Source: Anaeromyxobacter sp.
GTDB lineage: Bacteria > Myxococcota > Myxococcia > Myxococcales > Anaeromyxobacteraceae
Length of the DNA stretch: 64,000 nt
Direction: 5' to 3'
Assembly (NCBI GenBank): GCA_016718565.1
Contig: JADKCZ010000001.1
Location: forward strand, 186,001-250,000
In this document: positions 26,811 through 36,936 of the stretch, piece after piece
Layout: every line of letters begins with the position of its first letter
How positions within the stretch are numbered: position 1 is the stretch's first letter
Position numbers and translations under genes: made by a program
The notes under the pieces: model-generated
Databases searched by the model: none
What the model was told of the DNA's origin: nothing
The model's input: only the letters and a program-made list of their open reading frames with translations

Positions 26811-26813
26811 GGC

Positions 26814-28317
<1,504 letters not shown>

Positions 28318-28321
<4 letters not shown>

Positions 28322-29661
28322 GCGAAGCCACCTGCTGGCAGCCGGAGATCGAGCGGATGGACCGGGAGGCGCTGGCGCAGCTCCAGCTGGAGCGGCTGGA
28401 GGCCACCCTGACCCGGGTCTACCGGACGCTGCCCTTCTACCGCCGGCGGCTCGACGAGGCCGGCGTGGACCCGGACGGCGTCCGCTCGCCGGCCGACCTG
28501 CGCCGCATCCCCTTCACCACCAAGGAGGACCTGCGGCAGAGCTACCCCTACGGCCTCTTCGCCGTGCCGCTGCGCGACGTGGTGCGGCTGCACGCCTCCT
28601 CGGGCACCACCGGCCTCTCCACGGTGGTGGGCTACACCCGCAACGACCTGGCCGCCTGGTCGAACGCGGTGGCGCGGGTCATGGTGGCGGGCGGCGTCAC
28701 CAAGGACGACGTGGTGCAGGTGGCCTTCCACTACGGCCTCTTCACCGGCGGCTTCGGGCTGCACCAGGGGGCCGAGCTGCTGGGCGCCTCGGTCATCCCC
28801 ATGTCGAGCGGCCACTCCCGGCAGCAGCTGCGCATCATGCAGGACTACCGGACCACCGCGCTGGTGTGCACGCCCAGCTACGCCCTGCACCTGGCCGAGG
28901 AGCTCACCGAGCAGCGGGTGGCGCGCGGCGCCCTGTCGCTGCGGGTGGGGCTCTTCGGCGGCGAGCCCTGGAGCGAGGCCATGCGCCGCCAGCTGGAGGA
29001 GCAGCTGCAGATCACCGCCACCGACAACTACGGCCTCTCCGAGCTGATGGGGCCGGGGGTGGCCGGCGAGTGCCAGGCCAAGCAGGGGCTGCACCTGGCC
29101 GAGGACCACTTCCTGGCGGAGCTGGTGCACCCGGAGACCGGCGCGCCGGCCCGGGAGGGCGAGGTGGGGGAGCTGGTGCTCACCACCCTCACCAAGGAGG
29201 CCTTCCCGCTGCTGCGCTACCGCACCGGCGACCTCACCACCCTCACCGCGGCGCCCTGCCCCTGCGGCCGCACCCTGGCGCGCATGGGGCGGGTGCTGGG
29301 CCGCACCGACGACCAGCTCATCATCAAGGGGGTCAAGGTCTACCCCTCGCAGATCGAGGCGGTGCTGGTGACGCTCCCGGGGGCCGATCCCCACTACCAG
29401 ATCGTGCTGACGCGCCGCGCCGCCATCGACGAGGCCACCGTGCTGGTGGAGGTGTCGGAGGCCATCTTCTTCGACGAGATGCGCCGCCAGAGCGGCCTGC
29501 GCGAGACCATCACCCGCCGCCTGGCCGACGAGCTGGGGGTCTCGGTGGCGGTCAAGCTGGTGGAGCGCAAGTCGCTGGCCCGCAGCGAGGGCAAGGCCAC
29601 GCGGGTGGTGGACCAGCGCGGTGGCTCGTCCGGGCTGGCGGCCCCGGGTGACGTCGTGTAG
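28318..29661 (+). CDS. paaK: Phenylacetate-CoA ligase family protein, copy 3
   Basis: 447 residues. HASSGTTGLS is at residues 92-101, then DNYGLSELMGPGVAGE, RYRTGDLTTL, TDDQLIIKGVKVYPSQIE and RSEGKATRVVDQR. All PaaK core motifs are present. The short C-terminal tail GGSSGLAAPGDVV is not found in the other two copies and may be poorly conserved. It is the distal gene of the liv operon (ATGA overlap with livF). A ligase that follows an amino-acid importer may activate an acid derived from the imported compound; the substrate is not identifiable from sequence. Confidence 0.9.
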
Positions 29662-29671
29662 AAGGCGCGCC

Positions 29672-30547
29672 GTGGCCGACCTCTCCCTGCTGGTGCTGAC
29701 GCTCTTCTGGGGCACCACCTTCACCCTGGTGAAGGGGGCGCTGGAGATCGCCTCCACCGGGGTCTTCCTGGTGGCCCGCTTCGCCACCGCGGCGCTGGTG
29801 CTGGGGCTGGTGGCGGTGCTGCGGCGCGACCGCCTCGGCCCCGCCTTCTGGCGCCACGGCCTGACGCTCGGGCTGTTCATGCTGGGCGGCTTCGTCTTCC
29901 AGACCCTGGGCCTGGCCCTCACCACCCCGGCCCGCTCCGGCTTCATCACCGGCATGTCGGTGGCCATCGTGCCCTTCATCGCCCGCTTCACCCTGGGGCG
30001 GCCGGTGCACCGCTTCGCCTGGGGCGGCGCGGCGCTGGCGGTGGTGGGGCTGACCTTGCTGACCCGGCCCTTCGACGCCGGCGCGGTGACCGCGGCGGTG
30101 CGGCTCGGCGACCTCCTGACGCTGGGCTGCGCCGTGGCCTACGCGCTCCAGATCGCCTACATGAGCGAGTGGTCGCACCGGCACCCGCTGGTCCCCTTCA
30201 CCCTGCTGCAGGTGTCGGTGGTGCTGCTGGGGGCCCTGCTCCTGGCGCCGCTCGAGGGGCCGCGCCTCGACACCGCCCGCTGGCGGGAGTTCGCCGTGGT
30301 GGTGGCCTTCACCGGCCTGGCCATGACGGCCTTCGCCTTCTTCGTGATGAACTGGGCGCAGCGCCACACCAGCGCGGTGCGGGCCGCCCTCATCTACGCG
30401 CTGGAGCCGGTGGCGGCGGCGCTCTTCAGCCGGCTGGTCACCGGCGAGGAGCTGGGCGCGGCCGGGTGGGTCGGCGGCGGCCTGATCGTCGTGGGGGTGG
30501 TGGCGGGCGAGCTGGGCGGCCTGTGGGTCGGGCGCGCCGCCGCCTGA
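29672..30547 (+). CDS. EamA/DMT-family transporter
   Basis: 291 residues from GTG 29672, ten predicted membrane segments in two EamA repeats. LVLTLFWGTTFTLVKGAL starts repeat 1, with SGFITGMSVAIVPF closing it; YALQIAYMSEWSHRHPLVPFTLLQV and TSAVRAALIYALEPVAAALFSRLVTGEELGAAGWVGGGLIVVGVV belong to repeat 2. The family exports amino acids, drugs or other metabolites. It begins 10 bp after the third paaK and may be co-transcribed, which would fit efflux of an amino acid or organic acid in this pathway. Substrate unknown. Confidence 0.85.
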   Translation: MADLSLLVLTLFWGTTFTLVKGALEIASTGVFLVARFATAALVLGLVAVLRRDRLGPAFWRHGLTLGLFMLGGFVFQTLGLALTTPARSGFITGMSVAIVPFIARFTLGRPVHRFAWGGAALAVVGLTLLTRPFDAGAVTAAVRLGDLLTLGCAVAYALQIAYMSEWSHRHPLVPFTLLQVSVVLLGALLLAPLEGPRLDTARWREFAVVVAFTGLAMTAFAFFVMNWAQRHTSAVRAALIYALEPVAAALFSRLVTGEELGAAGWVGGGLIVVGVVAGELGGLWVGRAAA

Positions 30548-30561
30548 GGCGCGGGCGCGCC
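30548..30561. terminator. Short inverted repeat between convergent genes
   Basis: GGCGC (30548-30552) and GCGCC (30557-30561) flank GGGC exactly between the EamA stop and the PilZ-gene stop. Small and without a T-tract, it is a marginal bidirectional terminator candidate. Confidence 0.25.
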
Positions 30562-31178
30562 TAGGGGTGGGCCGCCAGCGAGGGGGCCCAGGAGGCCGGC
30601 TGGGCGGCCGCGGCCGGGTCGAGCGTGAGGAGCTTCCGGCCGATCATGGCGAAGAGCACCCCCTCCAGCCCGCGCCAGTCGGGCCCCAGCCGCTCCTGCA
30701 GGGCCTTCACGGAGAGGCCCGGCCCCACCGCGCGCATCACCGCCACCTCGTCGGGGGCCAGCTCTGGCGCCACCCGCGGCACCGGGCCGAGGTGCAGCGT
30801 GTCGGCCAGCGCCAGCGAGTCGGGCGCCAGCTGGTAGGTGGCCAGGCCCGGGTAGGCCGCCACCAGCAGGTCGAACCAGCTGCCGGTGGTGGGGAGGAAG
30901 GGCGGGTCGAAGGACACGCCGATGCGCCAGGGGGCCTGGCTGCTGGCCCAGGCCACCGTGCCGGTCACCGCCAGGGGCGAGTCGAGCCGCTCGCTGGTCA
31001 GCACCAGCTTGACCGGGTCGCCCTTCTTGAAGGGCCCGGGCGCGGCCAGCTGGCAGCCCTTGGGGCCGAAGTCGGTGGTGTCGGAGGCCCAGAAGCCGCC
31101 GCCGGGCAGGAGGCAGCGGGCCTCGCAGCGAGCGGGGGCGCGCGGCACGCGCCTGGGGTTCTGGATCGAGTCGGTCAT
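30561..31178 (-). CDS. PilZ-domain protein with a C-terminal helical extension
   Basis: 205 residues. After a short basic start, RAPARCEARC supplies an RxxxR-like motif and DTTDFGPKGCQLAAP the second c-di-GMP motif in the variant form DxGxxG (usually DxSxxG). GDPVKLVLTS, VTGTVAWASS and WRIGVSFDPPF complete the beta-barrel (about 10-100). The C-terminal half (about 125-205) contains LAPDEVAVMRAVGPGLSVKALQERLG and resembles the small helical DUF seen in other proteobacterial regulators, but I do not recognise it. GGAGGAG lies 6 nt before the ATG. It is 31 bp downstream of the hybrid kinase gene and likely in one operon. Confidence 0.7.
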   Translation of the reverse strand: MTDSIQNPRRVPRAPARCEARCLLPGGGFWASDTTDFGPKGCQLAAPGPFKKGDPVKLVLTSERLDSPLAVTGTVAWASSQAPWRIGVSFDPPFLPTTGSWFDLLVAAYPGLATYQLAPDSLALADTLHLGPVPRVAPELAPDEVAVMRAVGPGLSVKALQERLGPDWRGLEGVLFAMIGRKLLTLDPAAAAQPASWAPSLAAHP

Positions 31179-31209
31179 CGGGTCTCCTCCCGCGTGGAGA
31201 CCACTGATG

Positions 31210-33825
31210 TTACGGGGCCGGGTCGGCGGGCGCCAGCGTCCGTTTCGACCACAGGGTGCGCAGCCGCTCCGCCACCAGCTGGCGCAGGGCGCTGGCCTCG
31301 AAGGGCTTCTCGACGCAGGGGTTCCCCACGGTGGCCAGGAAGTCGCGGGCCCGGGCCGTGAAGGCGCCGCCGGTGATGAAGATCACGCCGGCCGCCTGCG
31401 CCGGGTCGTGGGCCTGCAGCGCGGCGTGGAAGTCCATGCCCGAGAGGTCCGGCATCATCAGGTCGCACAGGATCAGGTCGAACCGCTCGCCGAGGTGCAG
31501 CCGCCGCAGCGCCTCGCGGGCGTCCTCCAGGGTCACCACCTCCGGGCCGCCCGAGAGGGCCCGCGCCAGCAGGTTGAGGACCAGCGGGTCGTCGTCGATG
31601 ACCAGCAGCCTGGCGCCGGAGGGCAGCGGGACCGCCGGCGCCGGCGCGGCGGGGGCGGGCCGGGGGGCGGCGCCCTCGGCGGCCGAGGCGGCCAGGGCCG
31701 GCAGGTGGACGCGGAAGGTGCTGCCGCGCCCGGCCTCGCTCTCCACCTCGATGCGGCCGCCCAGCGAGGTGACGATGCCGTGGCAGATGGCCAGGCCCAG
31801 GCCCGTGCCGCCGCCCACCGGCCGGGTGGTGAAGAAGGGCTCGAAGATGCGGGCCCGCACCTCCGGCGTCATGCCGGCCCCGCTGTCGGACACCTCGGCC
31901 ACCACCACGCCCGGCGCGCCCGGCCGCACCGTCACGGTGACCTGGTGGTCGGCGCCGGGGTGGTCGCCCAGGGCGTGGCCGGCGTTGACCAGCAGGTTGA
32001 GGAAGACCTGCTCCAGCCGCCGGCCCACCGCCGTGACCCGCGGGACCTCCTGGTAGCGCTCCACCAGGCGGGCCCGGTGGCGCAGCTCGTTGCGGGCCAG
32101 GGCCACCGCCGAGCGCATCACCTCGGCCACGTCGGTGGGCGCCAGCGGCTCCTCGTCGGGGCGGGAGAAGGCCTTGAGGCCGCGCACCACGTCGCGCACC
32201 CGCTCGGCGCCCTGCATGGCGTCCAGCAGGGCCTGCTCCGTCTCGCCCAGCTCGGCGGCGATCTCGGCGGGGACCAGCGGCCGCACCCGGGCCAGCTGGT
32301 CGCGCAGGTAGACCAGGTTGCCCATGATGCTGGTGAGCGGGTTGTTGATCTCGTGGGCCGCGCCGGCCGCCAGGGTCCCCACCCCGGCCAGCCGCAGCGC
32401 CGCCTCGGCCTGCCGCCGCGCCGTGACGTCGCGGTTCACCGCGACGCAGTACTGGCGGCCGCCGTGCTGCAGCGGGTGGACGCTGGTCTCCAGCCAGCGG
32501 GTCGGGGCGCCAGCGGCGTGCACCGGCTTCTCGCCGACGAACCGCCCGGCGCTGCCGAGGGTGGCCCACAGCTGGGCCCAGGCCGGCTCGGTCAGGCTGC
32601 GGTCCACCTCCCAGGCCAGGCGGCCCAGCACCTGGTCGCGGGGCAGGCCGAGCAGGCGGCAGGCGGCCACGTTGCACCAGGCGACGCGCCCCGAGGCCTC
32701 GATGACCGAGATGGCCTCGCTGGAGCGCTCCATGGCCCCGTGGGCCAGCCGCAGGGCGTCCTCCACCTCGCGCCGCTCGCTGCGCAGGGCCGCCTCGGTG
32801 GCGGCGCGGGCGCGGGCCAGCTCGGTGAGCATCTCGTTGAAGGCGGCGGCCAGCCGGGCCGCCTCGTCGCGGCCCACCACCGCCACCCGGGTGTCGAGGG
32901 CGCCGGTGGTGGAGATGCTCCAGGCCGAGGCGGCCAGGTCGCGGATGGGGGCGGCCAGCGCCTCGGCCTGGCGCCGGCTCAGCACCAGCGCGAAGCCCAG
33001 CACCCCCAGCACGGCGGCCAGGTGGCCCAGGCCCAGCACCAGGATGGAGCTGGTGAGCAGGGCCCGCGGCTGGCCGACCTCGACGCGCAGGCCGAGGGCC
33101 TGGAAGGGCGCGGCCACCTGGACCGGCCGGGAGACGGTGAGCCGGTCCGCCCAGCCCTGCTGGTCGCCGGCCAGGACCCGGCCGGCGCCGTCGAGCAGCC
33201 GCGCGGGCTGGCCGGCGCCGGCCAGCCCGGCGGCCAGGGAGGCCAGCGGGAGCTCGGCCGCCACCACCCCCTCCACCGGGCCCGAGGCGGTGCACTGCAC
33301 CGGGGCCATCACCATCAAGTGGGCCGTGGCCCCCTCGCCGTGCACCTGGGCCCGCCAGGCGCCGGCCACCACGGGCGCCCACTCCGACGCCTCCACCGTG
33401 GGCGCCTCGTTGCCGGACCCGAGGATCCCGCCCCGGGTGTCGAGCAGCGCCAGGCGGGTCGGGTAGGGGAGCGGCAGCCGGTGCGAGCGCAGGAAGGGGA
33501 GGCCGTAGCGCCGCCAGCCGGCCTGATCGGTGAGCGCGGTGGTGAGGAGGGTGCCGCCGGCCACGTCGGCCAGCGCCTCGCGGGTGGCCTGGAGGGACAG
33601 CGCCAGCTCGCGGGCCTGCAGGTCGGCGCGCGCGCCCAGGCGGGCCTCGAACTCCAGGCGGGCCGCCCGGGCCGAGAAGCTGAAGGAGAGGAGCGCGGCC
33701 GGCACCAGCACCAGGAGCGACACGGCCACCGCGGCCAGCGACAAGCGGTTGGCGAGGGTGTCGCCGCGCCAGCGACGGAAGCGCTGGAGGATGCCCTGGC
33801 GGGAGCTGGAGCGGGCGCGGGCCAT
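31210..33825 (-). CDS. Membrane hybrid sensor histidine kinase with receiver domain
   Basis: 871 residues from ATG 33825. Two membrane segments (about 28-50 and 255-280) bracket a periplasmic sensor region. A HAMP linker, a PAS domain (about 370-480; VIEASGRVAWCNVAACRLLGLPRDQVLGR), a HisKA motif AAGAAHEINNPLTSIMGN (His near 490), the ATPase NLLVNAGHALG, SDSGAGM, TGLGLAICHGIV and a C-terminal receiver (LLVIDDDPLVLNLLARAL, acceptor Asp in ILCDLMMPDLSG near 785) follow. The C-terminal region also has the conserved Lys (VEKPF). It would autophosphorylate and pass phosphate within the protein or to a separate regulator. A longer upstream frame has no kinase features and is ignored. No response regulator is adjacent; PilZ lies downstream. 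Confidence 0.9.
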   Translation of the reverse strand: MARARSSSRQGILQRFRRWRGDTLANRLSLAAVAVSLLVLVPAALLSFSFSARAARLEFEARLGARADLQARELALSLQATREALADVAGGTLLTTALTDQAGWRRYGLPFLRSHRLPLPYPTRLALLDTRGGILGSGNEAPTVEASEWAPVVAGAWRAQVHGEGATAHLMVMAPVQCTASGPVEGVVAAELPLASLAAGLAGAGQPARLLDGAGRVLAGDQQGWADRLTVSRPVQVAAPFQALGLRVEVGQPRALLTSSILVLGLGHLAAVLGVLGFALVLSRRQAEALAAPIRDLAASAWSISTTGALDTRVAVVGRDEAARLAAAFNEMLTELARARAATEAALRSERREVEDALRLAHGAMERSSEAISVIEASGRVAWCNVAACRLLGLPRDQVLGRLAWEVDRSLTEPAWAQLWATLGSAGRFVGEKPVHAAGAPTRWLETSVHPLQHGGRQYCVAVNRDVTARRQAEAALRLAGVGTLAAGAAHEINNPLTSIMGNLVYLRDQLARVRPLVPAEIAAELGETEQALLDAMQGAERVRDVVRGLKAFSRPDEEPLAPTDVAEVMRSAVALARNELRHRARLVERYQEVPRVTAVGRRLEQVFLNLLVNAGHALGDHPGADHQVTVTVRPGAPGVVVAEVSDSGAGMTPEVRARIFEPFFTTRPVGGGTGLGLAICHGIVTSLGGRIEVESEAGRGSTFRVHLPALAASAAEGAAPRPAPAAPAPAVPLPSGARLLVIDDDPLVLNLLARALSGGPEVVTLEDAREALRRLHLGERFDLILCDLMMPDLSGMDFHAALQAHDPAQAAGVIFITGGAFTARARDFLATVGNPCVEKPFEASALRQLVAERLRTLWSKRTLAPADPAP

Positions 33826-34168
33826 GGTCAGGCGGTGGCCGGCGGGCCGGTGCGCGCAGGATGCGGAACCATCTACTCCCCCCCCGGAGCGGTGCAGGTC
33901 CGACCATTCGATGGAGCGACGACCACTGTAGTCCCGCGGCGCGCCCGGGAGCCTTGACGGAAGCCGGAAAAAATCAATTATGACTGTCGGCGGTTGGGCT
34001 GACGCGCGCGGGCGCGTCACCGGCGCGCAGGACGCAGCGTCAAGGTGGCCGCAGGCCCGGGGATCGGGCAGTCCAGCTGCCGGTCCCCGGCCAGTCAACG
34101 GTCCGTCCGGGTCCCCGTCCAGCCGCCGTCCGGCCGCCGTCAGCCCGGTGCGCTAGATCCTCTCCCTC
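33826..34168. promoter_or_regulatory. 343-bp divergent region with a plus-strand promoter
   Basis: No gene is visible. The clearest feature is a plus-strand promoter: TTGACG (33954-33959) with an A-rich spacer of 18 bp before TTATGA (33978-33983). The AT-rich patch GGAAAAAATCAATTATGAC stands out in this GC-rich sequence. Transcription would start near 33990, leaving a leader of about 180 nt before ATG 34169. Within that leader I see no ribosome-switch-like conserved core. A shorter promoter with TAGATC at 34154-34159 could also serve the gene. Confidence 0.45.
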
Positions 34169-35167
34169 ATGCGCCTCCCGCCCATCGAGCTCGTCCGCGG
34201 CGAGCTCAAGATCACCGGCGCGCCGCTGCACCTCGACGCGCGGCGCCGGGCGCCCTGCGCCTTCGTCAGCCACGCGCACGGCGACCACATCGGGCGCCAC
34301 GACCGGACCATCGCCACCCCGGCCACGCTGGCCCTCATGAACCACCGGCTCGGCGAGCCGAAGCGCAAGGTGAAGGCGGAGCACCTGCCGGTGGGCTACC
34401 GGCAGCCCTTCGGCCTCGGCGAGCTCACGCTGGAGCTCTTCCCGGCCGGCCACGTGCTCGGCTCGGCGCAGCTGCGCGTCACCTTCCGCGACGGCCGCAC
34501 CCTGGGCTACACCGGCGACCTGTGCACCGAGCCCACCCACGCCGCCGAGGCGGCCGAGGTGATGCCCTGCGACGTGCTGGTGCTGGAGTCCACCTTCGGG
34601 CTGCCGCGCTACGTCTTCCCCGGGAAGGCGGAGACCCTGGCCCGGGTGCGCGCCTTCTGCGACGACGCGCTCTCCGACGGCGCCACGCCGGTGCTCTACG
34701 GCTACTCGCTGGGCAAGGCGCAGGAGATCCTGGCCTTCCTCTCCGGCGCCGGCTACGCCTGCCGGGTCCACCCGGTGGTGCACGCCATCGACCTGGTCTA
34801 CCAGGCGCACGGCGTGGCCCTGCCGGGGGTGCGGGTGCTCGACCCCGAGGCGCCGCCGGTGGGCGAGGTGGTGGTGGTGCCGCAGCAGCTGGCCTTCAGC
34901 CCGGCCATGCGCGCGGTGCGGCGGCGGCGCACCGCGGTGCTGACCGGCTGGGCCATCGACGGCGACCGCTTCTTCCGGGGGGTGGACGCGGCCTTCCCGC
35001 TCTCCGACCACGCCGACTACCCGTCGCTGCTGGCCTACGCCCGCGCCACCGGGGCCAGCCGGGTCTTCACGGTGCACGGCCACGCCGCCGAGCTGGCGGC
35101 CTCGCTCCGGCGCGAGGGGATCCGCGCCCAGCCGCTGGCCGAGCAGCAGCAGCTCGAGCTGCTGTGA
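34169..35167 (+). CDS. MBL-fold exonuclease/RNase-like protein (beta-CASP-type)
   Basis: 332 residues. SHAHGDHIGRHD is the HxHxDH motif at about residue 35, LGYTGDLCTEPT gives the metal-binding Asp, VLESTFGLPRY and AVLTGWAIDGDRFFRG are typical of the nuclease branch, and FPLSDHADYPSLLAY plus VFTVHG supply the last metal ligands. This matches the ligase-associated/RNase J-like DNA exonuclease group, in which such proteins sit beside an ATP-dependent DNA ligase. No ligase is in the window. It is preceded by the leader region with a strong AT-rich promoter. The exact nucleic-acid substrate is unknown. Confidence 0.72.
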   Translation: MRLPPIELVRGELKITGAPLHLDARRRAPCAFVSHAHGDHIGRHDRTIATPATLALMNHRLGEPKRKVKAEHLPVGYRQPFGLGELTLELFPAGHVLGSAQLRVTFRDGRTLGYTGDLCTEPTHAAEAAEVMPCDVLVLESTFGLPRYVFPGKAETLARVRAFCDDALSDGATPVLYGYSLGKAQEILAFLSGAGYACRVHPVVHAIDLVYQAHGVALPGVRVLDPEAPPVGEVVVVPQQLAFSPAMRAVRRRRTAVLTGWAIDGDRFFRGVDAAFPLSDHADYPSLLAYARATGASRVFTVHGHAAELAASLRREGIRAQPLAEQQQLELL

Positions 35168-35235
35168 TCCGGGTGGGGCCGGCGGGGGCGGGTCGGGCCG
35201 CGGGCCGGGCGCCCCATCTGTAGTACAAGGGCCCC

Positions 35236-36207
35236 GTGATCGAGCTCACCGTCTCCGCCGACGCCGCCGGCCAGCGGCTCGACAAGTACGTCCGCCGGGC
35301 CCTGAAGGACGTGCCGCTGTCGCACGTCTACAAGATGTTCCGCACCCGCAAGGTGAAGGTGAACGAGGCCCGCGGCAAGCCGGAGCAGCTGCTGGTCGAG
35401 GGCGACCGGGTGGCCATCTTCGGCGACCAGGAGAAGCTGCTGGCCAAGGCCGCCCCCGGCCCGGCGGGCCGGCGCCAGGGCGGCCCCGCGCTCGACGTGC
35501 TCTTCGAGGACGACGACCTGTTCGCCGTGAACAAGCCGGCCGGCCTGGCCGCCCACCCGGGCACCGGCATCACCGGCGCCACCCTGGTGGAGCTGGTGCG
35601 CCAGCACGTGGTCGGCTCGAGCGCGCTGCCGGCCACCGAGTTCAAGCCCTCGCCGGCCCACCGGCTCGACCGCGAGACCTCCGGCGTCATCCTGGTGGCC
35701 AAGAACCGCCGCACCATGGCGGCCCTGGCGGCCATGTTCGAGCACAAGGAGGACGTCAAGAAGCAGTACCTCACGCTGGTGAAGGGCAAGATGCCGCGCG
35801 AGACCGGGCTGCTCGACACCCCGCTCTCCGAGCACGAGCAGACCGCCCGCTCCAAGGAGCAGCGGGGCGTCAACCTGCAGCCGGCCCTGACCCGCTGGAA
35901 GGTGCTGGCCTCGATGAAGGAGGCCTCGCTGCTGGGGGTGGTCATCGAGACCGGGCGCACCCACCAGATCCGGCGCCACCTGCAGGGGGCCGGCCACGTG
36001 GTGGCGGGCGACTCGCGCTACGGCGACTTCAACTTCAACCGGGTGGCGCGGGCCCGCTGGGCGCTCAGGCGCATGTTCCTGCACGCCTGGAAGCTCAGCC
36101 TGCCGCACCCGGTCACCGGGGCCAGGCTGGCGCTGACGGCGCCGCTGCCGCCGGAGCTGCGCGAGGTCCTGAAGATGATGAACCTGCCGGTGCCCGAGGG
36201 CGCCTGA
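35236..36207 (+). CDS. RluA-family pseudouridine synthase
   Basis: 323 residues from GTG 35236. The N-terminal S4-type RNA-binding region begins LTVSADAAGQRLDKYVRRALKDVPLSHVYKMFRTRKVKVNEARGK. The catalytic domain has VNKPAGLAAHPG, HRLDRETSGVILVAK (catalytic Asp in RLDRETSG, about residue 145) and GRTHQIRRHLQGAGHVVAGDSRYGD. It isomerises uridine to pseudouridine in rRNA, likely 23S as for RluC/RluD, but the exact site cannot be predicted. TAGTAC 15 nt before the GTG may be a -10. Confidence 0.9.
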   Translation: MIELTVSADAAGQRLDKYVRRALKDVPLSHVYKMFRTRKVKVNEARGKPEQLLVEGDRVAIFGDQEKLLAKAAPGPAGRRQGGPALDVLFEDDDLFAVNKPAGLAAHPGTGITGATLVELVRQHVVGSSALPATEFKPSPAHRLDRETSGVILVAKNRRTMAALAAMFEHKEDVKKQYLTLVKGKMPRETGLLDTPLSEHEQTARSKEQRGVNLQPALTRWKVLASMKEASLLGVVIETGRTHQIRRHLQGAGHVVAGDSRYGDFNFNRVARARWALRRMFLHAWKLSLPHPVTGARLALTAPLPPELREVLKMMNLPVPEGA

Positions 36208-36247
36208 GGGCTGGCGCGGGGCGGCCGGCTCGCGACCGCCGCCGCCC

Positions 36248-36796
36248 TCACCTGGCCGCGGGCGCGACCTCGGCCGCGCTCTCGGCGACGGCGCGCGCCA
36301 GCGCCAGCGCCGCCCGGTCGGTCGGGGCCAGGGCGAAGACGCTCAGGTAGCGGTCGCCGAACTGCACCAGCACCACCGCCGAGCGGCGCTGGCCGATCTT
36401 CGGGTCCAGGCTGGGCGGGGCGTCGGTGAGGGTCTGGCAGGCCGGGCGGCCACCCACCGCGAGCTGCTGCGGGGCGCCGGCCAGCCCCTGCGGCGTGCAG
36501 TGCATGGCCCCCTGCTCCACCTCGACCCGGAGCTCGCTGCGCCCGCGCCGCGCCAGGTAGAGCCTGTCGTTCAGCTCGCCCGGCTCGTGCTCCAGCTTCT
36601 CCTCCACCGCGTAGCCGGCCGGGAGGAGGAACCGCACTCCCTTGTCGATCCGCTCGGTGGGCTGGGCGCGTGAGGCCTTGGCCCTGGGGGCGGGCGCCGG
36701 GGTGGGCGCGGCGGCGGCCCAGGCGGGCAGGCACAGGGCGGCGGCGAGGGCGGCGGCGAGCGGGGCGGCGAACGGGGCGCTGCGGGGCTGGGGCAT
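36248..36796 (-). CDS. Secreted protein of unknown function
   Basis: 182 residues from ATG 36796 (GAGGAG upstream). Residues 1-30, MPQPRSAPFAAPLAAALAAALCLPAWAAAA, form a signal peptide, followed by an Ala/Pro linker. The mature domain starts TERIDKGVRFLLPAGYAVEEKLEHEPGELNDRLYL and contains two cysteines (MHC and PAC), with an extended beta-type stretch KIGQRRSAVVLVQFGDRYLSVFALAP. I do not recognise the family; the sequence looks like a periplasmic lipid- or protein-binding domain. It converges with the RluA gene, 40 bp apart. Confidence 0.6.
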   Translation of the reverse strand: MPQPRSAPFAAPLAAALAAALCLPAWAAAAPTPAPAPRAKASRAQPTERIDKGVRFLLPAGYAVEEKLEHEPGELNDRLYLARRGRSELRVEVEQGAMHCTPQGLAGAPQQLAVGGRPACQTLTDAPPSLDPKIGQRRSAVVLVQFGDRYLSVFALAPTDRAALALARAVAESAAEVAPAAR

Positions 36797-36896
36797 GGGC
36801 CTCTCCTCTGCCAGTGCCGTACCACGCCCGCCCGCCCCCCGGGGCGCCGGCGGGCGCCGGGTCCGCCCGCCCCCTGGGTCGCCGCGAGAAGGCTCG

Positions 36897-36926
36897 TTGA
36901 ACCCCCGCCCCACCCCCGCGTATGGT
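36897..36926 (+). promoter_or_regulatory. Near-leaderless promoter for the PBP1A gene
   Basis: TTGAAC (36897-36902), an 18-bp spacer, then TATGGT (36921-36926). Transcription would start about 36933, leaving only a few nucleotides before ATG 36937. This is why that start was chosen over the ATG at 36922, which lies inside the -10 element. Confidence 0.5.
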
Positions 36927-36936
36927 CGTCCCCCTC

